Of a stretch of 5,981 nt of DNA, positions 1 through 5,981 are shown in pieces. The DNA lies in assembly GCA_017964325.1 (NCBI GenBank), contig JAGCSE010000148.1:1-5981 (forward strand), in the 5' to 3' direction. Below the pieces are notes generated by a model. It saw nothing but the letters and a program-made list of their open reading frames with translations. It was not told where the DNA came from and ran no database searches. This DNA is from Victivallales bacterium. GTDB taxonomy: Bacteria > Verrucomicrobiota > Lentisphaeria > Oligosphaerales > Oligosphaeraceae. The first letter of the stretch is position 1; the number at the start of each line of letters is the position of its first letter. The position numbers and the translations under genes were made by a program.

Positions 1-972
1 CTCCATTGGGGCGAAAACGCCGCCGCAAACGGCAGTCCCGAACTCGCGTTCCTCCGCTGTCTCCTCAGGACATTCCCAGACCGACTCGCCAAACGGCGCG
101 ACCACGGCTCCCTCCTCTGCGACATTCCGTACAACCGCCGCGCCGAACTGGACAAAAACTCTGTCGTGCGAGACGAACCGCTCTTTATCGCAGCCGAAAT
201 CCGCGAAGCAAATGCTTCAGGCGTACAGACTTCCAAACTTGTCCTCTCTCTGGCATCAGGCATCCGCGAAGACTGGCTGTGGGAGGATTTTCCAGACGCT
301 TGGCAAGATGTCAACGAAATCGTGTGGGACGAACGGCAGCAGCGCGTCGTCAACCGTTCTGCTGTCACCTGCCTTGGCCTTGTGATGGAGGAGACTGTCC
401 GCAACGACCCACCGCCCGAACAAGCCGCCGACATCCTTGCGCAAAGAATAGCCGAAGGGAAGCTTCCATTGCCAAATTGGGACGAAAATGTCGAAAAATG
501 GATATCCCGCGTCCGCTGGACGGCGCAAACCTTTCCCGACCATCCACTTCCGCAATACAACGACGATGACTACCTCAAAATCCTCCGCATCCTCTGCTAC
601 GGCGAAACCACCTATCGTGCCGTCAAGGCGAAGGACTGCCTAGACGCCGCACGACATCTTCTGCAGCCGAACGACATCCAATTCGTGGAATCCATGGCTC
701 CCGCCCAAATCATCCTCCCGAAAGGCCGCCGCATGAAAATCGATTATGTGCCTGGCCAACCACCGAAAGGCCGCGCCCGCATACAGGACATCTACGACAT
801 GACGACCACTGTTCGCGTCGCTGGAGGGCGGATTCCAATTCTCATGGACATTCTCGCACCCAACAACCGCACCGTCCAAATTACGCAGGACATGGAGAGC
901 TTCTGGGCTGTCCAATATCCCAAAATCAAACCCGCTCTCTCCCGCCGTTATCCGAAGCACGAATGGCGATGA
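1..972 (+). CDS. hrpB: ATP-dependent RNA helicase HrpB, C-terminal part (5' end outside window)
   Basis: The frame is open from base 1 and ends at TGA 970-972, giving 323 visible residues of a protein that is usually about 800 or more. The helicase core lies off the left edge, so the GTG at 166 is an internal valine and not a start. The last ~100 residues match the HrpB C-terminal domain closely. Landmarks are ILPKGRRMKIDY, then P..RARIQDIYDM, then VAGGRIPILMDILAPNNR, then VQITQDMESFW, ending in RYPKHEWR. They line up in order with E. coli HrpB (PTGSRIAIRY, AVRMQEMFG, GRVPLVLELLSP, QITRDLSDFW, GRYPKHVW), recalled from memory. The upstream part (F.DR.A.RR, WDE) fits the region after the HA2 domain. 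HrpB is a DExH-box helicase whose cellular role is poorly defined. The protein stops right after HEWR, without the Pro/Asp-rich tail of the proteobacterial form; I take this as lineage variation. The next gene converges on it 26 bp downstream, with no obvious terminator between them. Confidence 0.93.
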   Translation, partial: LHWGENAAANGSPELAFLRCLLRTFPDRLAKRRDHGSLLCDIPYNRRAELDKNSVVRDEPLFIAAEIREANASGVQTSKLVLSLASGIREDWLWEDFPDAWQDVNEIVWDERQQRVVNRSAVTCLGLVMEETVRNDPPPEQAADILAQRIAEGKLPLPNWDENVEKWISRVRWTAQTFPDHPLPQYNDDDYLKILRILCYGETTYRAVKAKDCLDAARHLLQPNDIQFVESMAPAQIILPKGRRMKIDYVPGQPPKGRARIQDIYDMTTTVRVAGGRIPILMDILAPNNRTVQITQDMESFWAVQYPKIKPALSRRYPKHEWR

Positions 973-998
973 GCTAACATCCTCAACAGTAAGATTTT

Positions 999-1640
999 TC
1001 ACACAAGATACGGCCTGACCAGTTCCGACATCACTTCGTATGCAGCGAACAATATATGCGTCCCGTCTGGCCGTGCATATTCCGCAGCCAACTGCCCTGT
1101 ATCATCCTTCAGCGCAGAATGATAGTCCATAAAACCGCAGGAATGGGACTCGGCCCATTGACGCAGCATCCCATTCAGTTCAACGATTTTCCCTTGATAT
1201 TGAAAGCGGTTCCATTTGTCAGGACTGCGCAACGGCAGGACGCTACTCAAAAATACATCGATGTCGCGTTCCTTCATAATGGTTGCAAGCGTGGAAATCT
1301 GCGCCAACAACCGCTCATTCGGAGCATTTATCCCATTGATTCCGATTAACATAAACACGCGTTTCGGCGTATAGGGAAAGACGTCTTCCGACATACGAAG
1401 ATACAAACCACTTGCATTGTCGCCGCCGATTCCTCTATTCAAAACACTTGTATTCGGAAAGAACTCATGCAGCGGCCATCCTGCCGTGATCGAATCGCCA
1501 TAGAAGATATTCTGCACATGACCCACCCGCCCCTTCAGCCGACGGTAGTTATGCAGCAGCGCATGACATGGCTCGTAACTGTCGTAAAACGCCTGAATCG
1601 CGTCACAACTTTCTTTTGTAAACAATTCATTATAATTCAC
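999..1640 (-). CDS. SGNH/GDSL-family hydrolase (esterase/lipase-like)
   Basis: This is a 213-residue SGNH hydrolase. Block I is GDSIT (48-52), with nucleophile Ser50. Block II is NRGIGGD (68-74), supplying the oxyanion Gly. Block III is GING (100-103), with conserved Asn102. Block V is DGTH (192-195), with Asp192 and His195. All four signature residues are present, but block III reads GxNG where GxND is usual. There is no signal peptide, so the enzyme is probably cytoplasmic. Its substrate cannot be read from sequence; the family includes carbohydrate esterases, platelet-activating-factor acetylhydrolase-like proteins and acyl esterases. The start is GTG 1640-1638 (MNYNELF): the frame upstream reaches TGA at 1646-1644, and the only other upstream candidate is ATT at 1643. 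The GTG is part of the last unit of a heptamer array, and no Shine-Dalgarno sequence precedes it. The gene lies 107 bp downstream of the M28 peptidase gene on the same strand and may be the last gene of that unit. The TGA stop is 1001-999. Confidence 0.88.
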   Translation of the reverse strand: MNYNELFTKESCDAIQAFYDSYEPCHALLHNYRRLKGRVGHVQNIFYGDSITAGWPLHEFFPNTSVLNRGIGGDNASGLYLRMSEDVFPYTPKRVFMLIGINGINAPNERLLAQISTLATIMKERDIDVFLSSVLPLRSPDKWNRFQYQGKIVELNGMLRQWAESHSCGFMDYHSALKDDTGQLAAEYARPDGTHILFAAYEVMSELVRPYLV

Positions 1641-1689
1641 AATTCACAATTCACAATTCACAATTCACAATTCACAATTCACAATTCCC
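1634..1689. repeat. Tandem heptamer array A, (AATTCAC)7 plus one degenerate unit
   Basis: There are seven perfect AATTCAC units at 1634-1682. An eighth, imperfect unit (AATTCCC) follows at 1683-1689, and an isolated AATTCAT lies at 1624-1630 inside the SGNH gene. Each unit is the palindrome AATT plus the spacer CAC. On the minus (gene) strand the unit reads GTGAATT, and the unit nearest the gene supplies the GTG start of the SGNH hydrolase. Because 7 is not a multiple of 3 and the reading contains TGA, the array cannot be part of a long open frame on the minus strand. On the plus strand it would read as a repeated QFTIHNS peptide, which I regard as spurious. Similar heptamer tandem repeats (STRRs) are known from filamentous cyanobacteria; any relationship is unproven. 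Confidence 0.95.
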
Positions 1690-1708
1690 ACGAATATAAT
1701 ATCTTATA

Positions 1709-1747
<39 letters not shown>

Positions 1748-1748
<1 letters not shown>

Positions 1749-2659
1749 TATGGCAAGTCCAGGATAGCAGCGAGAATCAACTGCGTGCTGTACAGCAGGT
1801 TGAACATATCGACACGTTCGGGGATATCACCGCGAAGATGATACTGCGGATCGGCGTATGGCCATGAGCCTATGTTATTTATCGTATTGACATAGCCCGC
1901 TTTGATGTAACTGCCGTCATCATCGTTGACGTTTGGTTTGTCGCCAATGGTTACACACATCGGGAATCCATACTTTTCGTTTTCCTTCACCACGAACTCC
2001 GCCAGCTCCTTACCCTGTGGCGTACTGTAGCAGGCAACCATCGTCTTGATTCCAGCCGCCGCCGCTTCGTCGCTCTTGCCGCAGAGCGAGTCCTGATTCA
2101 TGACGGCGATGATGTTGTCTCCTGCGGCCTTCGCCTCCTGAGCCATGACGAGGCTGTGCCATGGATGGTGCTCCTCGTTGCAGAACAAAACACGTATCGT
2201 GCGTTTATGCGGCAGTTTAGACAATACACGCACTAATTCCAGATTCGCCACCGCTCCGACCGCATTGTCATGCGCTCCAGGCGAATTGATCCAACTCATG
2301 GAATCCTTGTGGGAAATCAACTGGATGATTTCATCAGGCTTCTCCGTGCCGGGCAACGTCACTTGGATGCTGTTTGCATCATACCACGGATCGTCTTGGC
2401 GTGGCGAGTCATACCAATGATGCAACGGCTTGTTGCTGTTGCAGCGGAATGCCCTGATTTTGTTTGGATATTTCACCACCTGGTCTGAATATTTCTTCAG
2501 CTCCGCAAATATGAAATCATCGATTTCGTCCAACGAGTTCTTTTCATGCCAAGGGGCTGTGTAGGAGACAGTTCGGAACGTAAACGGATCGCGGCAGAAA
2601 TAGAACAGGTCACGACGGAGGTTCTCAATCGAAACATAATTAAGAAAATCTTTGTTCAT
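1748..2659 (-). CDS. M28-family zinc peptidase (aminopeptidase-like)
   Basis: The product has 303 residues when started at ATG 2659-2657 (MNKDFL). A TTG at 2695 would add 12 residues, but the ATG is preferred. Upstream of it is only a weak TTAGG about 11 nt away. The M28 di-zinc ligands can be assigned: His117 (SHKDS), Asp131 (GAHDN) as the bridging ligand, Glu163 with general base Glu162 (NEEHH), Asp190 (NQDSL) and His274 (YHLRGD). The spacing from His117 to Asp131 to Glu162/163 to Asp190 resembles that of Streptomyces griseus aminopeptidase. The GAHDN.VG..A.LELVRVL segment is a classic M28 signature. Family members are metallo-exopeptidases that remove N-terminal residues; the exact specificity is unknown. 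No signal peptide or transmembrane segment is visible, so a cytoplasmic location is likely, although many M28 enzymes are exported. The gene starts 42 bp after the D-Ala-D-Ala dipeptidase gene on the same strand. This suggests co-transcription and a shared role in peptide breakdown. Confidence 0.9.
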
Positions 2660-2701
2660 AGTTATAATACCTAATCTTATCGTTATGTAATTCAAAAGTT
2701 G

Positions 2702-3304
2702 TTATTGAACAGGAAAATCAAAGAACGTATCGGGATACGGTTCATCGATCAATTTGAAATGCCACCACTCCGTGGTGATGGTCTTGAAGCCGTGCGCCGT
2801 CACGACTTTCGCCAGCAGACGACGGTTGGCGCGCTGCTCATCCGTGATATCGGGGCACTCCGTATAGGAGACTGGCATGAACCAATCGAAACCGCCGCCC
2901 ATATCGACAGGCGAGCCGTCCGGATGGACAATCGTCATATCGACTGCGCTGCCGCGCGAATGGGCGGAACGTTTGCTCAAGAAACCGTTTTCAAATATCT
3001 TATCCTTTTGCATCCCCTTGTAGAACAACGGATTACCCAAATCATTCGGATCTTGGCTCCAACGGATGAAATGATCGACAGCCTGTTGCGGACGATACGC
3101 GTCATAGATGAGAATGCGGTATCCGAGCCTTCGGAAATCCTCCGCAGCCGCAGCCAGCCCCTCCGCCGCAGGGCGCGACAGGCTTGGACGCGACGATAGA
3201 TATCCGTCAATCCGTTTTCCGACAAAATTGTACTCCGAAGCATACCGCAAGTCGATGATTGCATCGGGAATGAGATCATTCAAATAAAGAAAATCAGCGT
3301 CCAT
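2702..3304 (-). CDS. ddpX: Zn-dependent D-alanyl-D-alanine dipeptidase (VanX/DdpX type, peptidase M15D)
   Basis: The product has 200 residues, close to the 202 of VanX, and its catalytic residues fall almost at VanX positions. Arg71 lies in YDAYRP. Zn ligands His115 and Asp122 lie in SAHSRGSAVD, and Zn ligand His182 and catalytic Glu179 lie in TEWWHF. The VanX equivalents are Arg71, His116, Asp123, His184 and Glu181. Family enzymes split D-Ala-D-Ala into D-alanine. In VanX this supports glycopeptide resistance; in E. coli DdpX it supports use of murein-derived D-Ala-D-Ala. The ATG at 3304-3302 is chosen because AAGGA sits 7 nt upstream and family homology begins there. A longer frame to 3433 would add 43 unrelated residues across the promoter region. 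No vanH or vanA ligase gene is adjacent, so a nutritional or turnover role is more likely than resistance. No signal peptide is seen, so it is probably cytoplasmic. It appears to be the first gene of a minus-strand unit with the M28 peptidase and perhaps the SGNH hydrolase. The stop is TAA 2704-2702. Confidence 0.92.
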   Translation of the reverse strand: MDADFLYLNDLIPDAIIDLRYASEYNFVGKRIDGYLSSRPSLSRPAAEGLAAAAEDFRRLGYRILIYDAYRPQQAVDHFIRWSQDPNDLGNPLFYKGMQKDKIFENGFLSKRSAHSRGSAVDMTIVHPDGSPVDMGGGFDWFMPVSYTECPDITDEQRANRRLLAKVVTAHGFKTITTEWWHFKLIDEPYPDTFFDFPVQ

Positions 3305-3311
3305 GTTCCGT

Positions 3312-3316
3312 TCCTT
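3312..3316 (-). promoter_or_regulatory. Shine-Dalgarno site that fixes the dipeptidase start
   Basis: On the minus strand AAGGA lies 7 nt upstream of ATG 3304-3302, a near-ideal spacing. It supports this start over the longer upstream frame. Confidence 0.75.
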
Positions 3317-3499
3317 TTTACTGGTTTTCACTAAATGTAGCGTGTTTTGCTCCATTTTCCACAATAAATCCCTTTCCTGTTGAATTAAAATCCACTTTTT
3401 AGTCCCAAATATTTGACAAGAACAATGGCACAATTAATTTATTCTTATAAATAAAACCATACTTGTCTTTAGTCTCATCGCCCTAAATAAAATAAAACC

Positions 3500-3505
3500 A
3501 AGGAG
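3500..3505 (+). promoter_or_regulatory. Shine-Dalgarno site of the pseudopilin gene
   Basis: AAGGAG lies 5 nt upstream of ATG 3511. Together with the conserved prepilin leader right after the ATG, it fixes the start. Confidence 0.8.
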
Positions 3506-3510
3506 TCATC

Positions 3511-4239
3511 ATGAAGAAACATTTCACTCTGATCGAACTGCTGGTTGTCATCGCCATCATCGCGATTCTAGCCGCCATGCTGCTGCCAGCCCTTCAGAAA
3601 GCCCGTGACAAGGCCTTCTCCATCTCTTGCACAAGCAATCTCAAGCAGGTCGCCTTGACAGAAATGATGTACGCCAACGACCACGGCAACATGGTCGTCT
3701 GGGGCTGGTGGGGTGGTGACGTCGCCAAAACATGGTATCAAGTATGGGATCAAAACGGATATCTCGGCGACAAGAAAATGATTGTCTGCCCCTCCAAGCC
3801 GGACTTGAAATACAGCAGCTATTACATCGGCTATGCGTGCAGCCGCAACCTCCACGGCAACTACACGACCTATCCGCTGTCGCAGATCGGCACGCCGTCC
3901 TTCACCTCCGACCATACGGATGCCCAGAACTGCGGCGATGCCGTCGCCGGCAATTACAATCCCTCCACATGGGTGAACATGGGCACCAAGGGCTGCCACT
4001 GGCAGTGGATGGCCCCCTATCTTGTCAATACGTCTAACGTCGTAAGCGGCGGCCCCTATTTCGGCACCGCCAATGATGACAACAACCGCCGCGCCGTTCC
4101 TCGCCATGGCGACAAGCAGGGCATGAACGTCAGTTTCTTCGATGGGCACGTCGCCTACATGACATGGCGCCAATTCTACGGCCCACTGCCGGACGGACTT
4201 ACCGTTGGTGCGGATGACTGCCACTGGGACTGGAAATAA
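3511..4239 (+). CDS. Orphan type II secretion/type IV pilin-like prepilin (pseudopilin with C-terminal H-X-DG domain)
   Basis: The product has 242 residues. A short basic leader (MKKH) precedes [19 protein letters not shown], the class III prepilin signal and hydrophobic helix. Cleavage would fall after His4, giving mature Phe1 and the conserved Glu5 (residue 9). The -1 residue is His rather than the usual Gly. The LLPALQKAR segment, SCTSNLKQ and the C-terminal [16 protein letters not shown] mark the processing-associated H-X9-DG pseudopilin family. Here His199 and Asp211 are separated by 11 residues rather than 9. The globular part is rich in Trp, Tyr, Gly and Asn and has six cysteines (40, 93, 110, 141, 162, 237), as expected of a surface-exposed protein. 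It would be inserted in the inner membrane, cleaved by a prepilin peptidase and possibly assembled into a pseudopilus or shown on the surface. Such genes are highly multiplied and often lack secretion-machinery neighbours in Lentisphaerota; none is seen here. The role of these proteins is not established. Confidence 0.9.
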   Translation: MKKHFTLIELLVVIAIIAILAAMLLPALQKARDKAFSISCTSNLKQVALTEMMYANDHGNMVVWGWWGGDVAKTWYQVWDQNGYLGDKKMIVCPSKPDLKYSSYYIGYACSRNLHGNYTTYPLSQIGTPSFTSDHTDAQNCGDAVAGNYNPSTWVNMGTKGCHWQWMAPYLVNTSNVVSGGPYFGTANDDNNRRAVPRHGDKQGMNVSFFDGHVAYMTWRQFYGPLPDGLTVGADDCHWDWK

Positions 4240-4265
4240 TCGTCTGACAAAACTCTAAAGACATC

Positions 4266-4301
4266 AAAGCCCTGTGCATCAAATTGACGCGCAGGGCTTT
4301 T
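4266..4301 (+). terminator. Rho-independent terminator after the pseudopilin gene, possibly bidirectional
   Basis: AAAGCCCTGTGC (4266-4277) pairs with GCGCAGGGCTTT (4289-4300) as a 12-bp stem with one U-G pair and an 11-nt loop, followed by one more T. It lies 27 bp after the pseudopilin stop and between two convergent genes. On the minus strand the same stem also ends in TTT, so it may terminate the amidase gene too, though more weakly. Confidence 0.85.
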
Positions 4302-4309
4302 CATTGGCC

Positions 4310-4373
4310 AGGCTTCTGGATTTTTAGGCTTCCAGAACTCTAGGCTTTTGGTCTTCAAGGTCTTCGGGAACGA
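4310..4373. repeat. Degenerate 16-bp periodic repeat spanning the 3' end of the amidase gene
   Basis: AGGCTT recurs at 4310, 4326 and 4342, and a related AGGTCTT occurs at 4358, each exactly 16 bp apart. The bases after AGGCTT are only loosely similar. A 7-bp inverted repeat, TTCTGGA (4314-4320) and TCCAGAA (4331-4337), straddles the stop codon at 4326-4324. The 16-bp period is not a multiple of three, so it is not a protein repeat. It may be a remnant of duplication or chance. Confidence 0.45.
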
Positions 4374-5981
4374 AATTGAACCGTGTCAGATTCCATTTCT
4401 CGATGATGCGGCAAAGCTTCTCCACGTAAGTGGAGGACGTGGCATAGCCGCCATCCTTGATGCATTGCGCAACTGACTTGTAATCCGTCAGTTCTGCAAT
4501 TCCTTCATACCGCAGCTTGTCGCCGTTCTTCGCTCCGAGCAGATAGGCGGAATGATCCGCGATCGACGCTTCCACGCACGGATATTTGCGGAAATCCGCC
4601 GTGATGATGGAGATTTCGCCGACCTTGTACTCCTCCGTCGTCTTCTTCGTGTAGAACGACTCGCCATCCCACGCGGAACCGCCCCAGCAGTTGCCGGAAA
4701 GCGTCTTCTTCATGCCGAAGCAGTTGTTCGCATTCTGCGCAAGCTCCGACTTGCCGTAGGCGGATTCAAGAATGAACTGCGCCATCGAAACGGCCGCCAT
4801 CACGCCATACGCGCGATGGTCCGCCGTGAACAACGGGCCAATCTTCTCTATAATCGCTTCTTCGGACAAATCCGCCAAATCCTTCGCCTGCAATTTTGTA
4901 GGATATTCGTCGCAATAGACGCCACCGCTGTCAAGCTTCGCCTTCACAGCCTTGCGGAACACGTCCATGGAAAGCGGCAGGTTCAATTGCGTCCACAGAT
5001 GTTCGGGATCGACATGGCCGGACGCGACGCCGCGGTCATGCCCTTCCTTGTGGGAGATGATGACACCGTCCGCCAGCGGATCCAGACGATATTTCTTGCA
5101 CAAATACGCAAATAGCTCCACGGCTGAGTCGAACGTGCGTTTCGCCATCGTCTTCGCTTCCTCTGGATTGGAGCACTCAAACGTCGCGCCATGCGTGTAT
5201 TTCAGGCTGCCGGATTCGCACATCTCCACGCCGATATGCGTGTTGTTCACGCTGCCGTTCGGGCCTGACGCGCCATGCCAGCCACGATGCGCCCACGGCA
5301 ATGTCTGATAGACGACTCCCGTCTCCGCGTCAATAAAACCATGGACACATGCCCGTTCATAGTCCGGTCTGTTCCACGACTTTACAAACGCCATGGCATG
5401 CGGCTGCGTGCATCCGACGGAATGCAGCATCAGCCCTTTCACTTCAATCTTCCGGCCAGTCTTGTAGCACGGATTCTTTGTTAGCAACGCGTCTTCGATT
5501 TTCAACGAACTCATTGTTTTGTATTCCTTTTTATACAGCTTCTTTTGTTTCGGATCATACCGCCAGTCATCGTCGGGAGAAAGCTTTACGTTTGCGACCC
5601 AACGCGTGTCGTCATAGAAGCCGCCTTTGCCCTGCCCGACGCCCCACACGGCGCGCATGCCGGCCAGCGACATCGTCACACGCCAATCCTCCTCATGGAA
5701 CGCGGGGGCGTTTTTCTCCGGATAGACGGCCAGCGGCAGCAGTTTGCCTGGTCCGAAAAAGCGGATCATCGGCTGACGCGCCGTCGCGAGGCGGTTCAGC
5801 GCCTTGTAGAAAACCGTATCGCCGAAATATGGGCGTTCCTCCTGTTCCGACACATGCTCGAACATTGGCATCGGCTCCGAACAACCGTCCATGATGGAGA
5901 ACATGATCTCCATTTCCAAACGGTTGAATCCCAAATCGTTCGGCAACTGTTCCAGCAGCCGTTCGAACGCTGGCGCCAAGA
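4324..5981 (-). CDS. DUF1835-like domain joined in frame to N-acetylmuramoyl-L-alanine amidase + glucosaminidase (5' end outside window)
   Basis: The frame is open to the right edge (at least 552 codons, TAA 4326-4324), so the true start is not visible; the TTG at 5979 is an internal Leu. Residues 1-155 (counting from that Leu) resemble the C-terminal part of DUF1835-type proteins: LLEQLP..LGFNRLE, a winged-helix-like stretch, YFGDTVFY, and a closing WRYD. The rest begins at an internal ATG (5514-5512) and is numbered from it. Residues ~24-180 form an amidase_2 domain with likely Zn ligands His31 (LMLHS), His155 (ISHKEG) and Asp169 (HVDPEHLW), plus THIGVE. Residues ~215-376 form a glucosaminidase domain with likely catalytic Glu250 (AQFILESAYGKSELA), then NNCFGMK, ADFRKYP and GGYATSSTYVEKL. 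The amidase cuts between MurNAc and L-Ala, and the glucosaminidase cuts the glycan chain. No signal peptide precedes the amidase, as in many phage endolysins. The 396-residue hydrolase may be made separately from the internal start. The amidase and glucosaminidase calls are strong; the DUF1835 call is moderate. Confidence 0.82.
   Translation of the reverse strand, partial: LAPAFERLLEQLPNDLGFNRLEMEIMFSIMDGCSEPMPMFEHVSEQEERPYFGDTVFYKALNRLATARQPMIRFFGPGKLLPLAVYPEKNAPAFHEEDWRVTMSLAGMRAVWGVGQGKGGFYDDTRWVANVKLSPDDDWRYDPKQKKLYKKEYKTMSSLKIEDALLTKNPCYKTGRKIEVKGLMLHSVGCTQPHAMAFVKSWNRPDYERACVHGFIDAETGVVYQTLPWAHRGWHGASGPNGSVNNTHIGVEMCESGSLKYTHGATFECSNPEEAKTMAKRTFDSAVELFAYLCKKYRLDPLADGVIISHKEGHDRGVASGHVDPEHLWTQLNLPLSMDVFRKAVKAKLDSGGVYCDEYPTKLQAKDLADLSEEAIIEKIGPLFTADHRAYGVMAAVSMAQFILESAYGKSELAQNANNCFGMKKTLSGNCWGGSAWDGESFYTKKTTEEYKVGEISIITADFRKYPCVEASIADHSAYLLGAKNGDKLRYEGIAELTDYKSVAQCIKDGGYATSSTYVEKLCRIIEKWNLTRFNFVPEDLEDQKPRVLEA
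5512..5529 (-). promoter_or_regulatory. Internal ribosome-binding site and ATG for a stand-alone amidase/glucosaminidase
   Basis: On the minus strand AAGGA (5529-5525) lies 10 nt upstream of ATG 5514-5512, exactly where the DUF1835-like part ends and the amidase part begins. The spacing is a little long but usable. In the fused frame these bases encode Lys-Glu-Tyr-Lys-Thr. It suggests that a 396-residue hydrolase is, or once was, translated independently. Confidence 0.55.

Larger units (their letters stand above)
3305..3510. promoter_or_regulatory. AT-rich divergent promoter region between dipeptidase and pseudopilin genes
   Basis: This 206-bp gap separates two divergently transcribed genes and should contain promoters for both. 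On the plus strand a perfect TTGACA lies at 3413-3418. The best -10 candidates are TAATTT (3435-3440, spacing 16) and TTTATT (3438-3443, spacing 19); both are weak. An inverted repeat, TTTATT-CTTATA-AATAAA (3438-3455), overlaps this zone and could be an operator or chance AT-rich symmetry. I could not pick a convincing minus-strand promoter. Confidence 0.5.

Noticed and set aside
6..569. Plus-strand 187-codon frame overlapping hrpB
   Set aside because: It is a shifted-frame, Arg/Pro-rich shadow; the HrpB frame has clear homology throughout.
940..998. Frameshift truncating the HrpB C-terminus
   Set aside because: Bases after the TGA could be read in another frame as a short tail, but the core domain is complete to KHEWR and I think this ending occurs in other lineages, so a frameshift is not needed.
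2702..3304. Glycopeptide (vancomycin) resistance cluster
   Set aside because: Only the VanX-like dipeptidase is present; no vanH, vanA/B-type ligase or vanRS genes are in the window, and DdpX-type enzymes also serve in nutrition.
3568..4224. Long minus-strand open frame (218 codons) opposite the pseudopilin gene
   Set aside because: It is antisense to a gene with a clear family signature, its protein is low-complexity Val/Ala/Gly-rich and it has no recognisable motif.
4552..5115. Plus-strand open frame (187 codons) opposite the amidase/glucosaminidase
   Set aside because: It is Arg-rich antisense translation of conserved catalytic domains, with no family features.

Overview
This looks like a chromosomal window from a bacterium of the Lentisphaerota or a close PVC-group relative (Victivallis-like, possibly gut-associated). 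The main clue is the gene at 3511-4239. Its N-terminus ([20 protein letters not shown]) followed by a LLPAL..AR segment, together with a C-terminal His...Asp-Gly motif, is typical of the very large orphan pseudopilin families of that phylum. The placement is by inference; no rRNA or other marker gene is present.

Layout. A plus-strand gene enters from the left edge (1-972) and is the C-terminal part of the DExH helicase HrpB. It converges, with a 26-bp gap, on a minus-strand cluster of three genes. In transcription order these are a VanX/DdpX-type D-Ala-D-Ala dipeptidase (3304-2702), an M28 zinc peptidase (2659-1748) and an SGNH/GDSL hydrolase (1640-999). The 107-bp gap between the last two is mostly made of two different tandem heptamer arrays, (AATTCAC)7 and (CTAGCCA)5. 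The pseudopilin gene runs divergently on the plus strand and ends at a hairpin terminator (4266-4301). It converges on a minus-strand frame (4324 to the right edge) that joins a DUF1835-like C-terminal domain to a bifunctional peptidoglycan hydrolase made of amidase_2 and glucosaminidase domains.

Functional theme. Three or four of the six genes could act on the cell wall or its breakdown products: D-Ala-D-Ala dipeptidase, amidase/glucosaminidase, possibly the SGNH hydrolase as a deacetylase, and the M28 peptidase. This suggests peptide and murein turnover or salvage, but no dedicated pathway is proven. I see no integrase, transposase, tRNA, rRNA or CRISPR array.

Most interesting points: (1) two adjacent heptamer arrays of unrelated sequence share one design, a 4-bp palindrome plus a 3-nt C-rich spacer; (2) the SGNH start codon lies inside the last unit of one array, with no Shine-Dalgarno sequence; (3) the DUF1835-like/amidase frame has no stop between its two parts but carries an internal ribosome-binding site and ATG at the junction.
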